Below, piece by piece: positions 22,601 through 30,895 of a stretch of DNA of 64,000 nt. This DNA is from Siphonodentalium dalli (taxonomy: Eukaryota > Mollusca > Scaphopoda > Gadilida > Siphonodentaliidae). The notes under the pieces were generated by a model. That model was not told the origin of the DNA. It made no database searches and worked only from the letters and a program-made list of their open reading frames with translations. The stretch lies in contig CP136066.1 in NCBI GenBank assembly GCA_032622095.1, positions 171,553,164-171,617,163 on the forward strand. Reading direction: 5' to 3'. The translations under genes were made by a program, and so were the position numbers. Position 1 is the first letter of the stretch; every line of letters begins with the position of its first letter.

Positions 22601-22816
22601 GACATTTTTTTCTATTATAGAAAATCTGCAACTACCATGACATTTTCATCTGCAAAGCCAATTGCCTAGGGTGATTTTCCTAGGATTGTTTGATTTCCAT
22701 AGTACCGGTAATTAACTTACGTCTACATTAACCGTCAATTCGGTTTTATCAAGCAGAATCACATTGACGATTTTGCGCTTTCTCGCCGCTGTATGTGGCG
22801 AGCTAATGCCAGACAT
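7400..22816 (-). CDS. FRMD6: FERM-domain gene, FRMD6/Expanded-like (six exons, 3' part beyond the left edge)
   Basis: Joined exons 22721-22816, 19188-19278, 14667-14746, 13084-13163, 12273-12459 and 7400-7624 read as 253 continuous codons with GT-AG introns and matching phases. The F1 ubiquitin-like lobe covers about residues 14-90 (VNVILLDKTELTVNVD, then EVFNQVAAHLGLRE). F2 covers about 95-180 (YFRVQYYVDQ, TRHQYYLQLKEN, LVAYALQKDYG). Residues about 180-253 enter F3 (HFYRLKKKK, KGIEIYE). The segment FDPRCFFPSW followed by MVEKRG resembles FRMD6 and fly Expanded more than PTPN, FRMPD or talin-type FERM proteins. In those families the protein is a cortical scaffold acting upstream of Hippo/Warts signalling. 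The rest of F3 and the C-terminal tail must lie left of the window. FRMD1 or another FERM relative is the main alternative. Introns are full of mobile elements. Confidence 0.82.
8133..8215 (+). repeat. A/T-run repeat containing TTCTCGGGC
   Basis: Plus-strand copy: AAGGCC(A)11, GTTTTGGTTCTCGGGCAA(T)n, ATGAGGGAGGAAGG, then a T-rich tract. Confidence 0.6.
8635..8722 (-). repeat. A/T-run repeat, diverged copy
   Basis: Minus-strand copy: GGGCC(A)9, TTTTCGTTCTCAGGCCCCGC, ending in T-rich DNA. Confidence 0.55.
8868..9842 (+). mobile_element. Core-repeat element (pearl/HINE-like) with (GGAC)n and 3' hairpin
   Basis: About five core units of roughly 175 bp, each opening AATTTTCTAAGT-AAAAAAGGGCCATAACTCTG, in two subtypes. 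They are followed by a GGACGGACGGA tract and the terminal hairpin CCGACTT-CA-AGTCGG (9818-9832), then GGGGCATAATAA. Tandem core, tetranucleotide tract and 3' hairpin match bivalve 'pearl' elements and Helentron-associated (HINE) repeats. The family name is by analogy. Confidence 0.75.
10106..11620 (+). pseudogene. Broken intronless gene of unknown family, split by a transposon
   Basis: The frame opens at ATG 10106 (MATLMNISIVQNALEGKWTI), meets one TGA at 10211, continues in the same frame at once (MSTKDIGDDFDLVVSKTKTG, later MQFFGQYFQIRVTKEE) and stops at 10448. Beyond a 983-bp transposon, coding-like sequence resumes at 11435 in a shifted frame (VRRIVQLIHSIIDWLGENKV, later NALWFVDQHYFKLQDFYESL) with a stop at 11618. 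An AATAAA signal follows at about 11632. With the insertion and one target-site copy removed, the two parts are still one base out of frame, so the gene carries at least a stop, a frameshift and the insertion. It has no introns and lies antisense in an intron of the FRMD6-like gene, suggesting a retrocopy or an old transposon gene. I do not recognise the protein. Confidence 0.6.
10451..11433. mobile_element. DNA transposon with about 205-bp inverted repeats and a 5-bp target duplication
   Basis: Both ends begin CAGGTCGGGCACACATC and stay nearly identical over about 205 bp (10451-10657 and 11227-11433). The element is flanked by perfect AGTAA copies (10446-10450 and 11434-11438). Each arm also contains its own small inverted pair, CGTAGCTC and GAGCTACG. 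No transposase is encoded. A 5-bp duplication with a CAGG terminus does not match hAT (8 bp), piggyBac (TTAA) or mariner (TA), so I leave the superfamily open. It interrupts the intronless pseudogene. Confidence 0.85.
12273..12459 (-). CDS. FRMD6: FRMD6-like exon 5 (FERM F2 helices)
   Basis: Acceptor tttatctccag and donor GTATGT flank 187 bases. Its 62 full codons include ERTTRHQYYLQLKENILN, EEKCFQLVAYALQKDYG and FDPRCFFPSW. This is the acyl-CoA-binding-like helical bundle of F2 and the most diagnostic exon: the TRHxYYLQL and AxYALQxDxG motifs are hallmarks of FERM domains. Confidence 0.87.
13084..13163 (-). CDS. FRMD6: FRMD6-like exon 4 (start of FERM F2)
   Basis: Acceptor cttttattag and donor GTGAGT flank 80 bases reading GSGPDGRPLVNVYFRVQYYV then DQVVLL, with two bases left to start an arginine codon. 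YFRVQYYVDQ is the strand that opens the F2 lobe in FRMD6/Expanded-type proteins. Confidence 0.8.
13480..13760 (+). repeat. Dispersed repeat, second copy
   Basis: Same order as 6985-7290 (AATAATTCATTTGAGGTAGG, GCTCTCGTGTTTG, TTATTTCAAGTCACCAGTTC, ATGAATACATAATACGCTAG) but more decayed. Confidence 0.7.
14299..14654. mobile_element. piggyBac-like MITE, TTAA-CCCTTTCAGTGCC family
   Basis: TTAA on both sides; arms of about 105 bp starting CCCTTTCAGTGCCAAGTC. The middle holds a partial re-duplication of the arm around ATGGAAAGAGCTCT. Its right end is 13 bases from a FRMD6-like splice donor. Confidence 0.85.
14667..14746 (-). CDS. FRMD6: FRMD6-like exon 3 (end of FERM F1)
   Basis: Acceptor ttatttcag and donor GTCAGT flank 80 bases. 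The codon split with exon 2 gives D, then GEFSFVSLEDKVHKHAPKGW and KSSSGE. The pattern 'xxKxxKxAPKxWK' is the usual F1/F2 linker of FRMD-type FERM domains. The donor lies only 13 bases from the TTAA flank (14651-14654) of a piggyBac-like MITE. Confidence 0.8.
15265..15585 (+). repeat. Degenerate minisatellite
   Basis: About eight imperfect copies of a 35-50 bp unit like GACATTCTACCAGTAAGAAA followed by GGTCAAATATAGCT. ACATGTAC words have spread into some units. Confidence 0.75.
16190..16690 (+). repeat. Core-repeat array without 3' end
   Basis: Several degenerate units of about 150 bp (…TTTGACC-GGTGACCTCATTT…, AATCTGAAT-CAGTCA, TTTTAAGAATTACTATG). The same core appears in 18420-18848, so the 450-bp hairpin array may have split one original element. 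Confidence 0.65.
16690..17890. repeat. Tandem array of about 450-bp units containing hairpin elements
   Basis: The landmark CCCCAGTTGAAGTTGGTGAT starts at 16714, 17168 and 17618, giving periods of 454 and 450 bp. Each unit holds a TAGGGGATATAGAAACTTCC segment, a truncated hairpin element and a second hairpin element. The third unit is cut short and contains a local duplication of GATACTTCCCAGAAGATGAG. Short apparent ORFs inside (MLLEARHAQCRNRHAF) are repeat readings. Confidence 0.85.
18420..18848 (+). mobile_element. Core-repeat element with (GGAC)n, 3' hairpin and CTAA end
   Basis: Two core units, a long GGACGGACAGAC tract, then hairpin CACCGGAGAC-TTC-GTCTCAGGTG (18818-18840) followed by AGCTAA. 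A hairpin just before CTRR is the hallmark of Helitron 3' ends, supporting a rolling-circle origin for this family. Confidence 0.75.
19188..19278 (-). CDS. FRMD6: FRMD6-like exon 2 (FERM F1)
   Basis: Acceptor tattatttcag precedes 19278 and donor GTGGGT follows 19188. The 91 bases give VKGKFQEVFNQVAAHLGLRE and then TEYFSLAFKI, leaving one base that pairs with the next exon. This is the helix and fourth strand of the F1 ubiquitin-like fold, with the typical (E/D)xFxQVxxHLxLRE pattern. Confidence 0.82.
19318..19500. mobile_element. Left part of a split CCCTTTCATG-family MITE
   Basis: Decayed left terminus (TTAACAACCCTTATGAAATT) and the hairpin GCCAATGCATTCTCTTATAT. The right terminus ATCATGAAAGGGTTAA is at 20648-20663, with a core-repeat element between them. 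Confidence 0.55.
19830..20585 (+). mobile_element. Core-repeat element, four units of about 160 bp
   Basis: Units start at about 19832, 19992, 20156 and 20318 (CCGGAAACCAGAAATTGACA, then GGGCCATAACTCT). They end in a GGACGGATGGACG tract and a decayed hairpin before GGGTGATAATA. The element appears to have inserted into a TTAACCCTTTCATG-type MITE, whose two ends lie at 19318 and 20663. Confidence 0.75.
20742..21130. mobile_element. piggyBac-like MITE, TTAA-CCCTTTACCCAACA family
   Basis: 389 bp including flanking TTAA copies; ends CCCTTTACCCAACA and TGTTGGGTAAAGGG. Inside are two separate 66-bp hairpins, each built on GCCAATGCATTCTCTTATAT and its complement. TTAA targets with CCC-starting ends are typical of piggyBac. 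Opposite in orientation to the copies at 24002 and 55779. Confidence 0.85.
21805..22180 (+). repeat. Dispersed repeat, first copy
   Basis: About 370 bp (AAAGTGATGTGAAACACTC to CCTGAGTACTAACTTATCAA) that recurs at 56478-56838 in the same orientation. No terminal inverted repeat or coding signal was found. The conserved block CTATATTCCCCAGGTTGGCA ends it. Confidence 0.75.
22313..22418. mobile_element. Right half of a mariner-like palindromic MITE
   Basis: Only the arm GAGAGCTTTCCGATGAATGG to GCATTACTG-TA is present. The other arm is replaced by TTAACCCTTTCCATACTAAA, a piggyBac-like terminus, making a chimera. Confidence 0.75.
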
Positions 22817-22898
22817 TCTTTGCAATCCGACCAATCAGTCTTGCATACATTCTTTGGCAACACCCGCCAAACATCCACACAGAGAAAATGCCAGAAAC
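22721..22898 (-). CDS. FRMD6: FRMD6-like exon with the start codon
   Basis: The exon follows an acceptor with a pyrimidine stretch (tctcttgcag, ending at 22899 on this strand) and ends at donor GTAAGT (22720-22715). The ATG is at 22816. An in-frame TGA lies 21 bases upstream of it, so this is the first possible in-frame start. It codes 32 residues (MSGISSPHTAARKRKIVNVI and on), ending in phase 0 within the first strands of the FERM F1 lobe. Bases 22817-22898 would be 5'UTR. At least one more 5' exon is expected upstream because an acceptor precedes the UTR. Confidence 0.8.
22803..22874 (-). promoter_or_regulatory. Upstream ORF overlapping the FRMD6-like start codon
   Basis: An ATG at 22874 opens a 23-codon reading frame (MFGGCCQRMYARLIG and on) that stops at 22803, so it overlaps the main ATG at 22816 in another frame. 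Overlapping uORFs usually lower translation of the main frame. A role here is inferred from position only, and it depends on the 5'UTR being present in the mature transcript. Confidence 0.45.
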
Positions 22899-22953
22899 CT
22901 GCAAGAGACAAAAACAATTGAGTGTACATGTACTTACTTATACGTATACAATA

Positions 22954-23264
22954 TTAACCCTTTCTATACTAATTATACTAATTTTCTCATTAATGACTAA
23001 TGAGTAGTTCCCTGAGGAAATGTTCAGATTATAAGTTAAACAAACGACAACATGTAATTGTTTGTTAAACTTATTGTCTGAACATTTTCCACAAACGATT
23101 TGGACTCCTTCTGCACATACTGGTACATGTGTACATGTACATGTATTTACTGTATATCTTTTCATCTGTTTATCGTCTGTTTTTATTACCCCAAATGAAT
23201 AATAGAATGTTCCATGTATACTTTTATAACTGAATAGTCGTCTATTCAATATAGAAAGGGTTAA
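22954..23264. mobile_element. piggyBac-like MITE, TTAA-CCCTTTCTATACT family
   Basis: 311 bp with TTAA at both ends, CCCTTTCTATACT and AATATAGAAAGGG. It contains the inner hairpin GTTTAAC / GTTAAAC around ACAACATGTAATTGT. It lies 55 bases upstream of the FRMD6-like first coding exon. Confidence 0.8.
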
Positions 23265-23452
23265 AGGTGAATTCAAGGTACCAGACCATCAGTTTCAACA
23301 ACATACATTGTACATGTACATGTATTTTTTATCATGAAGTTCTGGTACATGTAAGTCTACAAGTAAGTTTGCATTGGGAAAAAAAAAAAACATCTGTGTT
23401 TCCGGTTTCCCGACCTACCTGCCGAAATTGGGCCGACCTGGATTTGTTTTCC

Positions 23453-23484
<32 letters not shown>

Positions 23485-23696
23485 TCTGTGCATGTAAGCA
23501 AGAACGAATACGTCAGCTATCATAATCAAGTCACGCGCTCAGAACTACAACCAAAAATCTTGCAATCATTTAATTGTTTCCTAAAGAAATTCCCCATTAA
23601 TATCTTACCCCATTTAAACAAATTCAATAGATGTTAATGACTTTTAAACTTTGGCGATGGATAAAAAAAATACCCATAAAGTTTGCGGAGATACTA

Positions 23697-23790
23697 GGTT
23701 TATTTCACTCGTATGATTCAGCAAATGGGGAACCTCGCTAAAGCTCGGTCCTCCATTTGCTGAATCATACTCGCGAAAATAAACCTTGTT
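23697..23790. repeat. 94-bp hairpin
   Basis: GGTTTATTTCACTCGTATGA-TTCAGCAAATGG pairs with CCATTTGCTGAATCATACTC-GCGAAAATAAACC around AACCTCGCTAAAGCTCGG. Probably a MITE; no other copy was seen in the window. Confidence 0.8.
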
Positions 23791-24001
23791 TCTCGTCAAA
23801 CAATATGGATATTCTATTATATATATGTTTACATTAAGCAGCAATAATTTTAGATGGAATTTTCAAAAACAATTTACTTCTATCAAGATACATGTACATG
23901 TATACATGTACATGTATGCCACCCAATTTTGGAGGATACAGTTTATCTGTTAAAATGGTTAAATGACTAAATTTTCACTTCTTTATCTGTTAAAATGTGG
24001 T

Positions 24002-24390
24002 TTAACCCTTTACCCAACAAACCCGCCAAAACCGGCCAAATAAAGGTTCAACAGCCTAAAATATCTTCGGTCTGTCTCAATAGAACTATACAAATATGGA
24101 TATCATTGGAACCGGCTCCTTGACCACATTGTGATAGTTACAGTTAGCCCTGTGCCAATGCATTCTCTTATATATGCGAGTCGACCATAGGTCGCCTCGC
24201 ATATATAAGAGAATGCATTGGCCTAAAAAAAATCTTTTTTTAACACTTTTTCTTACATTTTTTAACAATTTTATAATTTTTAATGTGTTAAGCCAATGCA
24301 TTCTCTTATATATGCGAGGCGACCTATGGTCGACTCGCATATATAAGAGAATGCATTGGCACAGGGCCCTTCTGTTGGGTAAAGGGTTAA
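24002..24390. mobile_element. piggyBac-like MITE, TTAA-CCCTTTACCCAACA family
   Basis: Same size and nested hairpins as 20742-21130. Its right TTAA abuts the 5' end of the core-repeat element at 24391. The frame MRVDHRSPRIYKRMHW arises from the hairpins. Confidence 0.87.
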
Positions 24391-25206
24391 ACTAGAGATG
24401 TGACAGTCCCATTTGTCCCAATGGGACTAAGAATACCCCCCGTGTTTTTAAAACACTAAGATGTTTCACATGTCAGTAAACATGAAGTTTACATGTAACC
24501 CTTTCAGTGCCAAGTCTGATTTTTGTATCAACACATATTTCCTTGATCATTTTTCAAATTTATTGATTATAATAATGTGTGTGATACATCGATGGAAAGA
24601 GCTCTTTCCATCAATGTATTACATTATTATAATCAATAAATTTGAAAAATGATCGAGGAAATACATGTATGGGTTGATACAAAAATCTGACTTGGCACTG
24701 AAAGGGTTAAATAATAAAATAACAGATTCCCATTGCAGATGCACAACCCTAACCCTAATCCTAAACCTATTGACTGAAAAATGTAGGAATAAAAGCTCAG
24801 ACAAAATTATGCCTGTTGCGAAAATGTTCCAAGTTGAAAAGGGGGAATAACTCCAAAAAAAAAAAATTCGGACAGACTTCATAATCGCAGGTGCACATAC
24901 ATGTAAATGTATCTGTGCCAAGTTTGAAAAACATTGACCTAAAAATGTAGGAATAAAAGCTCTGACAAAATTATACATGTTTTGAAAATTTTCCTAGTCG
25001 AAAAAAGGGGAGTAACTCCACCAAAAAAAGTCAGCAGATGTCATAATCGCAGACGCATAGTTTCCCATGGTGGTTGCATGATGTCTGTTCCATGTTTCAA
25101 GGAAAATGATTAAAAATATTTCTGAGAAAAACTCCGGACACATTTGTGTCCAGCGACAACTGACGTATGACAGACGGACAACGAACAGATAAGCTGATTC
25201 CAGTAT
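24391..25206 (+). mobile_element. Core-repeat element, interrupted by a MITE
   Basis: The 5' end ACTAGAGATGTGAC carries a perfect 9-bp hairpin, AGTCCCATT/AATGGGACT (24405-24428). Two core units follow (GTAGGAATAAAAGCTC, GGGGGAATAACTCC), with a GACAGACGGAC remnant and GATTCCAGTATA at the right. It contains the telomere-like run AACCCTAACCCTAATCC near 24748. The MITE 24495-24710 sits inside. Same family as 63050-63816. Confidence 0.75.
24495..24710. mobile_element. piggyBac-like MITE nested in a core-repeat element
   Basis: 216-bp near-perfect palindrome of the CCCTTTCAGTGCC family. The right flank is TTAA; the left reads GTAA, a single change from TTAA. It splits the element 24391-25206 and is therefore younger than it. 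Confidence 0.83.
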
Positions 25207-25730
25207 ACATGTACATATAAATGACTGCTCTTTCGCTTCAAGTCTCAAGATGAAAATTTCACAAATATTACAAGTTTTGCTTTCCTCTGAAGAATAAACT
25301 ACAATGTTTTTTGTGACAGGAATTTTAAGGCTCTTTACATTCATATATAATAATACACATATTTTCAACATTTCAATGAGAGGTGACTGAGCGGCAGCTG
25401 TGACCATACCATATAATACCTCATTAAAAGTTTGCAGCCATAGGATCCAATATAAATATCCAATAATTTAGTAACAAGTGACAAAGGACCACAGGTTGAA
25501 ACCACATTAACCACAATAAAACGTATCACATGGCGAAAATAAAACATACCAAGGTCCAGGAAAAGCAGCTTTTCTATAGCCACAGTCACAGCTAAGTGGA
25601 TATCAATGAGAGAAACCAGCAAAGACAAAGCTTATTAGCATTCCAGAGCAACAAAGGCACAGTGTGGGGAATACATTCCTTACTCTCAATGGAGTGGCAG
25701 CAAACCTGAGTTTAGTGTGCCTGTCATTTG

Positions 25731-25821
25731 CAGAATGAGGTGTCCAGAGGGTGAATTTAGTGACGCTGTCCCGTATAGCCAGCTAGCATCACTAAATTCG
25801 CCCTCTGGGGACCTCATTCTG
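25731..25821. mobile_element. 91-bp hairpin element, left half of a composite
   Basis: With 26073-26162 it brackets about 250 bp. The whole block (25.70-26.19 kb) recurs at 31.39-31.83 kb, including the bracketed DNA, so the pair moved or was duplicated as one unit. Confidence 0.85.
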
Positions 25822-26072
25822 CTTAGGCCTCATCTTCTCTAGAATGATTCTTTATTATCAAATTTCTATAGAAACTTCTTCACATACATGTACATGTACA
25901 TGTAGATTATATTTCTTTTTTAGTTTAGTTTCTCTAAATCCCCCAAAATGGCAGACGACACATTGCATAATTGAGGTTCCCAATGGGTGTACATGTACAT
26001 CACAATATTCACCATTTGGGAACTTCAATCTTAGTCTACCGGTATATGTCTCCCATAGCTTATGAGGCCATG

Positions 26073-26162
26073 CAGAATGAGGTCCACAGAGGGTGAATTT
26101 GGAGATGCTAGCCCGCTATGCGGGATAGCATCATTAAATTCACCCACTGGGGACCTCATTCT
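26073..26162. mobile_element. 91-bp hairpin element, right half of a composite
   Basis: Starts CAGAATGAGGTCCACAGAGG and closes with the reverse complement. Followed by AAATGACAGGCACACTAAAC, as at 31806. Confidence 0.85.
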
Positions 26163-26199
26163 GAAAATGACAGGCACACTAAACTCAGACTTGAGTGGC

Positions 26200-27040
26200 A
26201 GAAATCCAGTTTACCTATCAATAGAACTTACTAGTCAATTGTACCGCTCAGTTAATCCTAAATGGCCATTCAATAATCACTTATTGCTTCATATTCAAAT
26301 TTAAGTATGGGTACTGGTACTTGACATTACCTTTGGGCGAAGTAAGTCTTTTTTTTAAAAGGGTGTACATTTTTTAAGCAAATCATAAATGGTCATTCAC
26401 TAACAACTTTTTTTCTTGATATTGTAATGAAATTACCCGTATGGTAGCTTAGAGCAATGAAGCCTCATTTTTAAAGCAAGTCTAAATGACCATTCTCTAA
26501 TCACTTACTGCTTCATATTCAAATTAAAGTATGGACATAACTCACACTACAATGTACATGTAAGTTAATGTACCGGTACTTGACATTAACTTAGTGAGAA
26601 CTAAGTAATTTTTAAAGGATATTCATGTAACTACCGGTATCTAAAGCTAATCACAGATGGCCATTCACTTACCATTTTTATTTGATTTACCCCCACCCCT
26701 CCCTCAACCTCATATTTGTGCTAGACAATTTATTGGGTATTTAAAATTATTGCAATGATTCCACCAATAACACCCAATGCAAGTACATGTAATTCGTTTA
26801 TAATAATGACACTGTTTTCTGGCTATTTTGATACAGTATCAAATTTATGCAAATAACTTATTAGCTTCACTAGCACAGAAGTCTATGCATTAAGAATGCA
26901 CATGAGAGATCCACAAGACTCATAAAGTCAGCAACCACCGACAGAAACAACAATAGAATAAATATAAAATACTTGTACCGGTACATTGTTCATGTACACA
27001 TATACATGTAGATTGATTGGAAATTCAATATTCAACAAGG
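26200..27040. other. AT-rich stretch without recognised features
   Basis: Contains several TACCGGTAC and ACATGTA words and two loosely repeated segments (AATGGCCATTCAATAATCAC, AATGACCATTCTCTAATCAC), but no gene or defined element. Confidence 0.5.
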
Positions 27041-27042
27041 TA

Positions 27043-27255
27043 CAGTAAAACCTAATTAATCGACTCAATAACCACAGCAGAATTATGGGTAATTTTTCAG
27101 GATTTTAGTCGGAAATATGGCTTGTTGTCATTCATCGGAAAGCTCTCAGTGAGAGCTTTCCGATGAATGGCAACAAGCCATATTTCCGACTAAATCCTGA
27201 AAAATTACCCATAATTATGCTGTGGTTATGGAGTCGATTAATTAGGGCATTTCAG
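27043..27255. mobile_element. mariner-like palindromic MITE (TA target)
   Basis: Flanked by TA; starts CAGTAAAACCTAATTAATCG and is an almost perfect palindrome, with arms of about 105 bp meeting at CTCTCAGTGAGAG. CAGT ends and TA targets indicate Tc1/mariner. Confidence 0.83.
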
Positions 27256-27756
27256 TACCCATTACTGTAAGTCACATTCAGATAAGACTTCTCCTATCAT
27301 ATATGTTATTTACCGGTATGTACCGGTACTAGAATCCAAAGGAAAAGCAAATGGCCTGAAACCCGAATAGAATTCAATAGAAATTAAAATGCAATTTTAT
27401 TTACCGATCATGGTCGACTCCCCCTAGGGTAAATAACAATATAAACGGAGGTTCTCTCCAAAAGAACGGGACAAAAAAGTATTTGTACGATCAACAAGAA
27501 AATTGGTTGTTATTTATCACATTCCCAGTAGTTTGATCTTAAAGATTTCTATGAATTTTCTTTTAAGCCATAAACTCAACTTACGCAAGTACATGTACCG
27601 GTACATACCGGGTACTAGTACCAGTACCCATTATACAGGTAACTTTTTTGTAGTAAGTTGTTCCTCGTTGGAATACCAGTAGTTTGCATACTAGTAGCTG
27701 TGATGGGCAGGTAACATGTCAGAATCTCTTCATGACAAGAATACTAGTAGTATGTA

Positions 27757-27965
27757 CAGTAATGCCCTAATTAATCGACTGCTTACAGCAGAATTATGGG
27801 TAACTTTTCAGGATTTAGTCGCAAATATGGCTTGTTGCCATTCATCGGAAAGCTCTCCCCGAGAGCTTTCTGATGAATGGCAACAAGCCATATTTCCGAC
27901 TAAATCCTGAAAAGTTACCCATAATTCTGCTGTGGTTAAGCAGTCGATTAATTAGGGCATTACTG
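27757..27965. mobile_element. mariner-like palindromic MITE (TA target)
   Basis: TA flanks, CAGTAATGCCCTAATTAATC ends, centre CTCTCCCCGAGAG. Frames such as MNGNKPYFRLNPEKLP are readings of this repeat. Confidence 0.85.
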
Positions 27966-27967
27966 TA

Positions 27968-30290
27968 TTTAAAGGCCCACTCACATTATATACAGTACAA
28001 CATACATATTATATACCATTTGAAAGTGGAAGCTCCAAAACATTGTTTTATCAACTTATTCAGTCGAATAAACTGTGAACATGTTGTTTTTGTCAATGTA
28101 CTGATGTGTGTTCTGTGATTAATTTAGATATTGTCTGTATTGCCAGTTTGTTATTCTAACTCAATCTCTTAATTGTGAATTAAGATGCATTCTGGGGTAA
28201 ATAAGGGGGAAGTCTTGGGTGAATCTGAGAATCTCTATCACTTGGTGGACAGTCCTGGGCCACAGATGTTCCATATTCTGTTGGAATACATGTACATGTA
28301 TGGTATCTACTAGTTTCATACGGTAGTAAGTATATGGTTCCTCTTACAAATAGTACGGTATATAATTAATATGGAATACACTGTATGTTGTGTATAATGT
28401 GATCTGGACATTCAAATATTAAGTGGACCTACATGTATAATGACAACAATTAGTATTTAAATGAAATTGTGGAAAATTGAGAAAAAAAAATTAAGAGAGA
28501 TACATTTATGTACAGGTACCAAATAGTGATATACAGTACTCCAGAATCTTCAAATTTACTTTATTCTTTTCCCATTTGCATGAGGATGTAGAGGCAAATA
28601 CATCTTGACTACAGATTCTATTCTAAATGCCAAGAGGCATAACTCTACAGATTTACAATGTACCGTAGTTGTTTGTACCATTTCAAGTGCAACTAGTGCA
28701 TAAATCGTCTTACCACAAGAAATGAAACAATATTTTAGAAGTAGACTATAATGAACCCCACTTAAGAAATTCCTAGCATACCAACAGTGGTCATAGCTAT
28801 GGATGCCTGATCCTATTAAAATGTCATTCATATGCTCTTCCTTGGAGATGATCACTTACTTATAGTCTGTTTCAACATTGTTGAAAGGATGCTTAAGTAT
28901 TCAATTACATAAGGGCTATCATTAGGATTGTCTGCCTATTATATGTTTTATCTTTACAATTTACACATACTTGTGAATATCATCTCAATTTAAACAGGCA
29001 ATTTTCAAGCTCTATGGTTGTTATAAGAGGTGAAAGTAAATGATTTTGGAATTCTAAAGGCACATTCTTGCAATAGGGAAGTCAGTTCCTACCATGGGAG
29101 GGTTGGTTTTGGGCAGGCAGCTAGCTAAGGGTACATGTATGTGGATGCAGATTGAGGATTCAGGCCAATTCAGGTGGATCTCTGTTCAGTGCATAAAATT
29201 TCAGGTTAACAAAATTTTGTTTCGTCCAGAATATCCCTCATGTACATGTACATGTAAGAATACACGAAATCACATACCCCCTCTATTCTCCATAGTACCA
29301 GTTACCGGTATAACATATTAAAACTCTGTAAACAATGCATGTGTTATCATAAAAAAATACTAGTATACTACATGTATACATCCCTTAGTAATTTCTTAAG
29401 CATTGACGGTTTTGTGACTGCTGTGGCACCATGACTATGGTACATACATGTAAATGTGGTAAGAAACCCTGGTTATGTTGCTTGTCTGTTGATACACTGT
29501 TACAATGTACATGTAGTTATACTGCTGACCGTCGGCGAATTTCATTTCAATGACAAACATTGTACATGTAAATATCCTATTTTTTTTACTTTCCTGGTAT
29601 ACATGTATGTAGGATTATTCATATTGGTCCGTTTTGAAGAGGCATGATCAGATTGAGACTCCTCATGACCTCATTATCTTGAGTGACAAAGACTAATTGA
29701 ACCCGTATAATTGTCAAATTAAATTTTTGTATTGCATGACTTTTTTACTAATAAAATGTCATATAACCAGATATAACACCATAAAATCATGTCTTTCTCA
29801 GAAATTTTTCCAGAGATAAATAGTTTTGTCTCCTGTAAAATTTTAGTTTTGGAGGATACAATTTTTGAGAAGCCCACGTTACATGTACCGGTATACCTGT
29901 ATGGAGTTACATGTACCGGGATCTTCCAACTGGTACCTTAAACTCTCCAACAACCTTCTCCAGCTTACATGTACATGCACCCCCAACGTCAACCCCATGT
30001 TTCAGACCAGAAATTTGACAAAAAGTAGGAAAATATTTGACTTTTGGTCGAAAAACTAATTTTTTTTACATTACCAGTATGTGTATTTTAAATGCAACTT
30101 AACAGTACTTTTGGTCTGAAATGTCCAACTAATGTAGTGTCAGAAATGAAATTTTCAACTATTGAACATTTTGGCTAAAGTTGTGGGGATGCGAAAGAAA
30201 CACCCCCCCCCCCCCCCTTCGCCTGTAGATTGTGTGTATCCTTTCATCCAGCCTGTGCTATCACCATGCCAAAGGACAAAAAACTCCAAC
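27968..30290. other. Stretch without recognised genes
   Basis: Many ACATGTACATGTA and TACCGGTA palindromes, a C run at about 30203, and no coding-like exon or bounded element. Confidence 0.5.
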
Positions 30291-30895
30291 AACAAGAGGT
30301 GTGCACTCGAGTGCTAGCATACCCCCACCGTGGCAAATTCAACCCGCATTATCCGTAAACTCAACCAAATAGATTTTTAACTTTAAAGAAAAATTCGGAC
30401 TAATAATATCGATATGGTGTCACAAGAAGCTTGTACAGAAAAAATTATTCAAATCGGTTCATATTTGTTAAAGTTATTAAGTCAGACAGAATTTTCTAAG
30501 TCAAAATAAGTCGAAAATGAGGTGTAATATTACGAAAAACAGTCTGAGCCAATCCCTAGCCGCATCAACTAGAGAGGCTATTGTGAGAAGCATGTATACC
30601 AAAAATTATTGAAATCGGTTCATATTAAGTCGGAAAGAATTTTCTAAGTTATAATAAGTCGAAAAAGAGGCGTAACTTGAAGAAAAAAAAGTCGGACCGA
30701 ACCGCAATTAGCATCATGCGGAGAGACCGTCCTAAGGACAAAATTATTGAAATCGGTTCATAGTTGTTCGAGTTATGAGGTCGGACGGACGGATGGACGG
30801 ACGAACGGACAGAGAAAGCGTGACGGACGGACGCAGTCAATCCAGTATACCCCCCATTTTCTTCGAAAGTGGGGGTATAATTAACGCCAGAGTTA
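30290..30895 (+). mobile_element. Complete-looking core-repeat element with hairpins at both ends
   Basis: The 5' end AACAAGAGGTGTG carries the palindrome GCACTCGAGTGC (30303-30314) and CATACCCCC. Core units contain ATTATTGAAATCGGTTCATA and AATTTTCTAAGT. Then come a GGACGGACGGATGGACG tract, CCAGTATA and the 3' hairpin CCCCCATTTTC-TTC-GAAAGTGGGGG (30851-30875) before TATAATTAA. This is the best template for the family. Confidence 0.78.

Noticed and set aside
24086-24395. Arg/Lys-rich ORFs with the motif RIYKRMHW, also at 55946-56237
   Set aside because: They come from the hairpins of the TTAA MITEs and appear on both strands.
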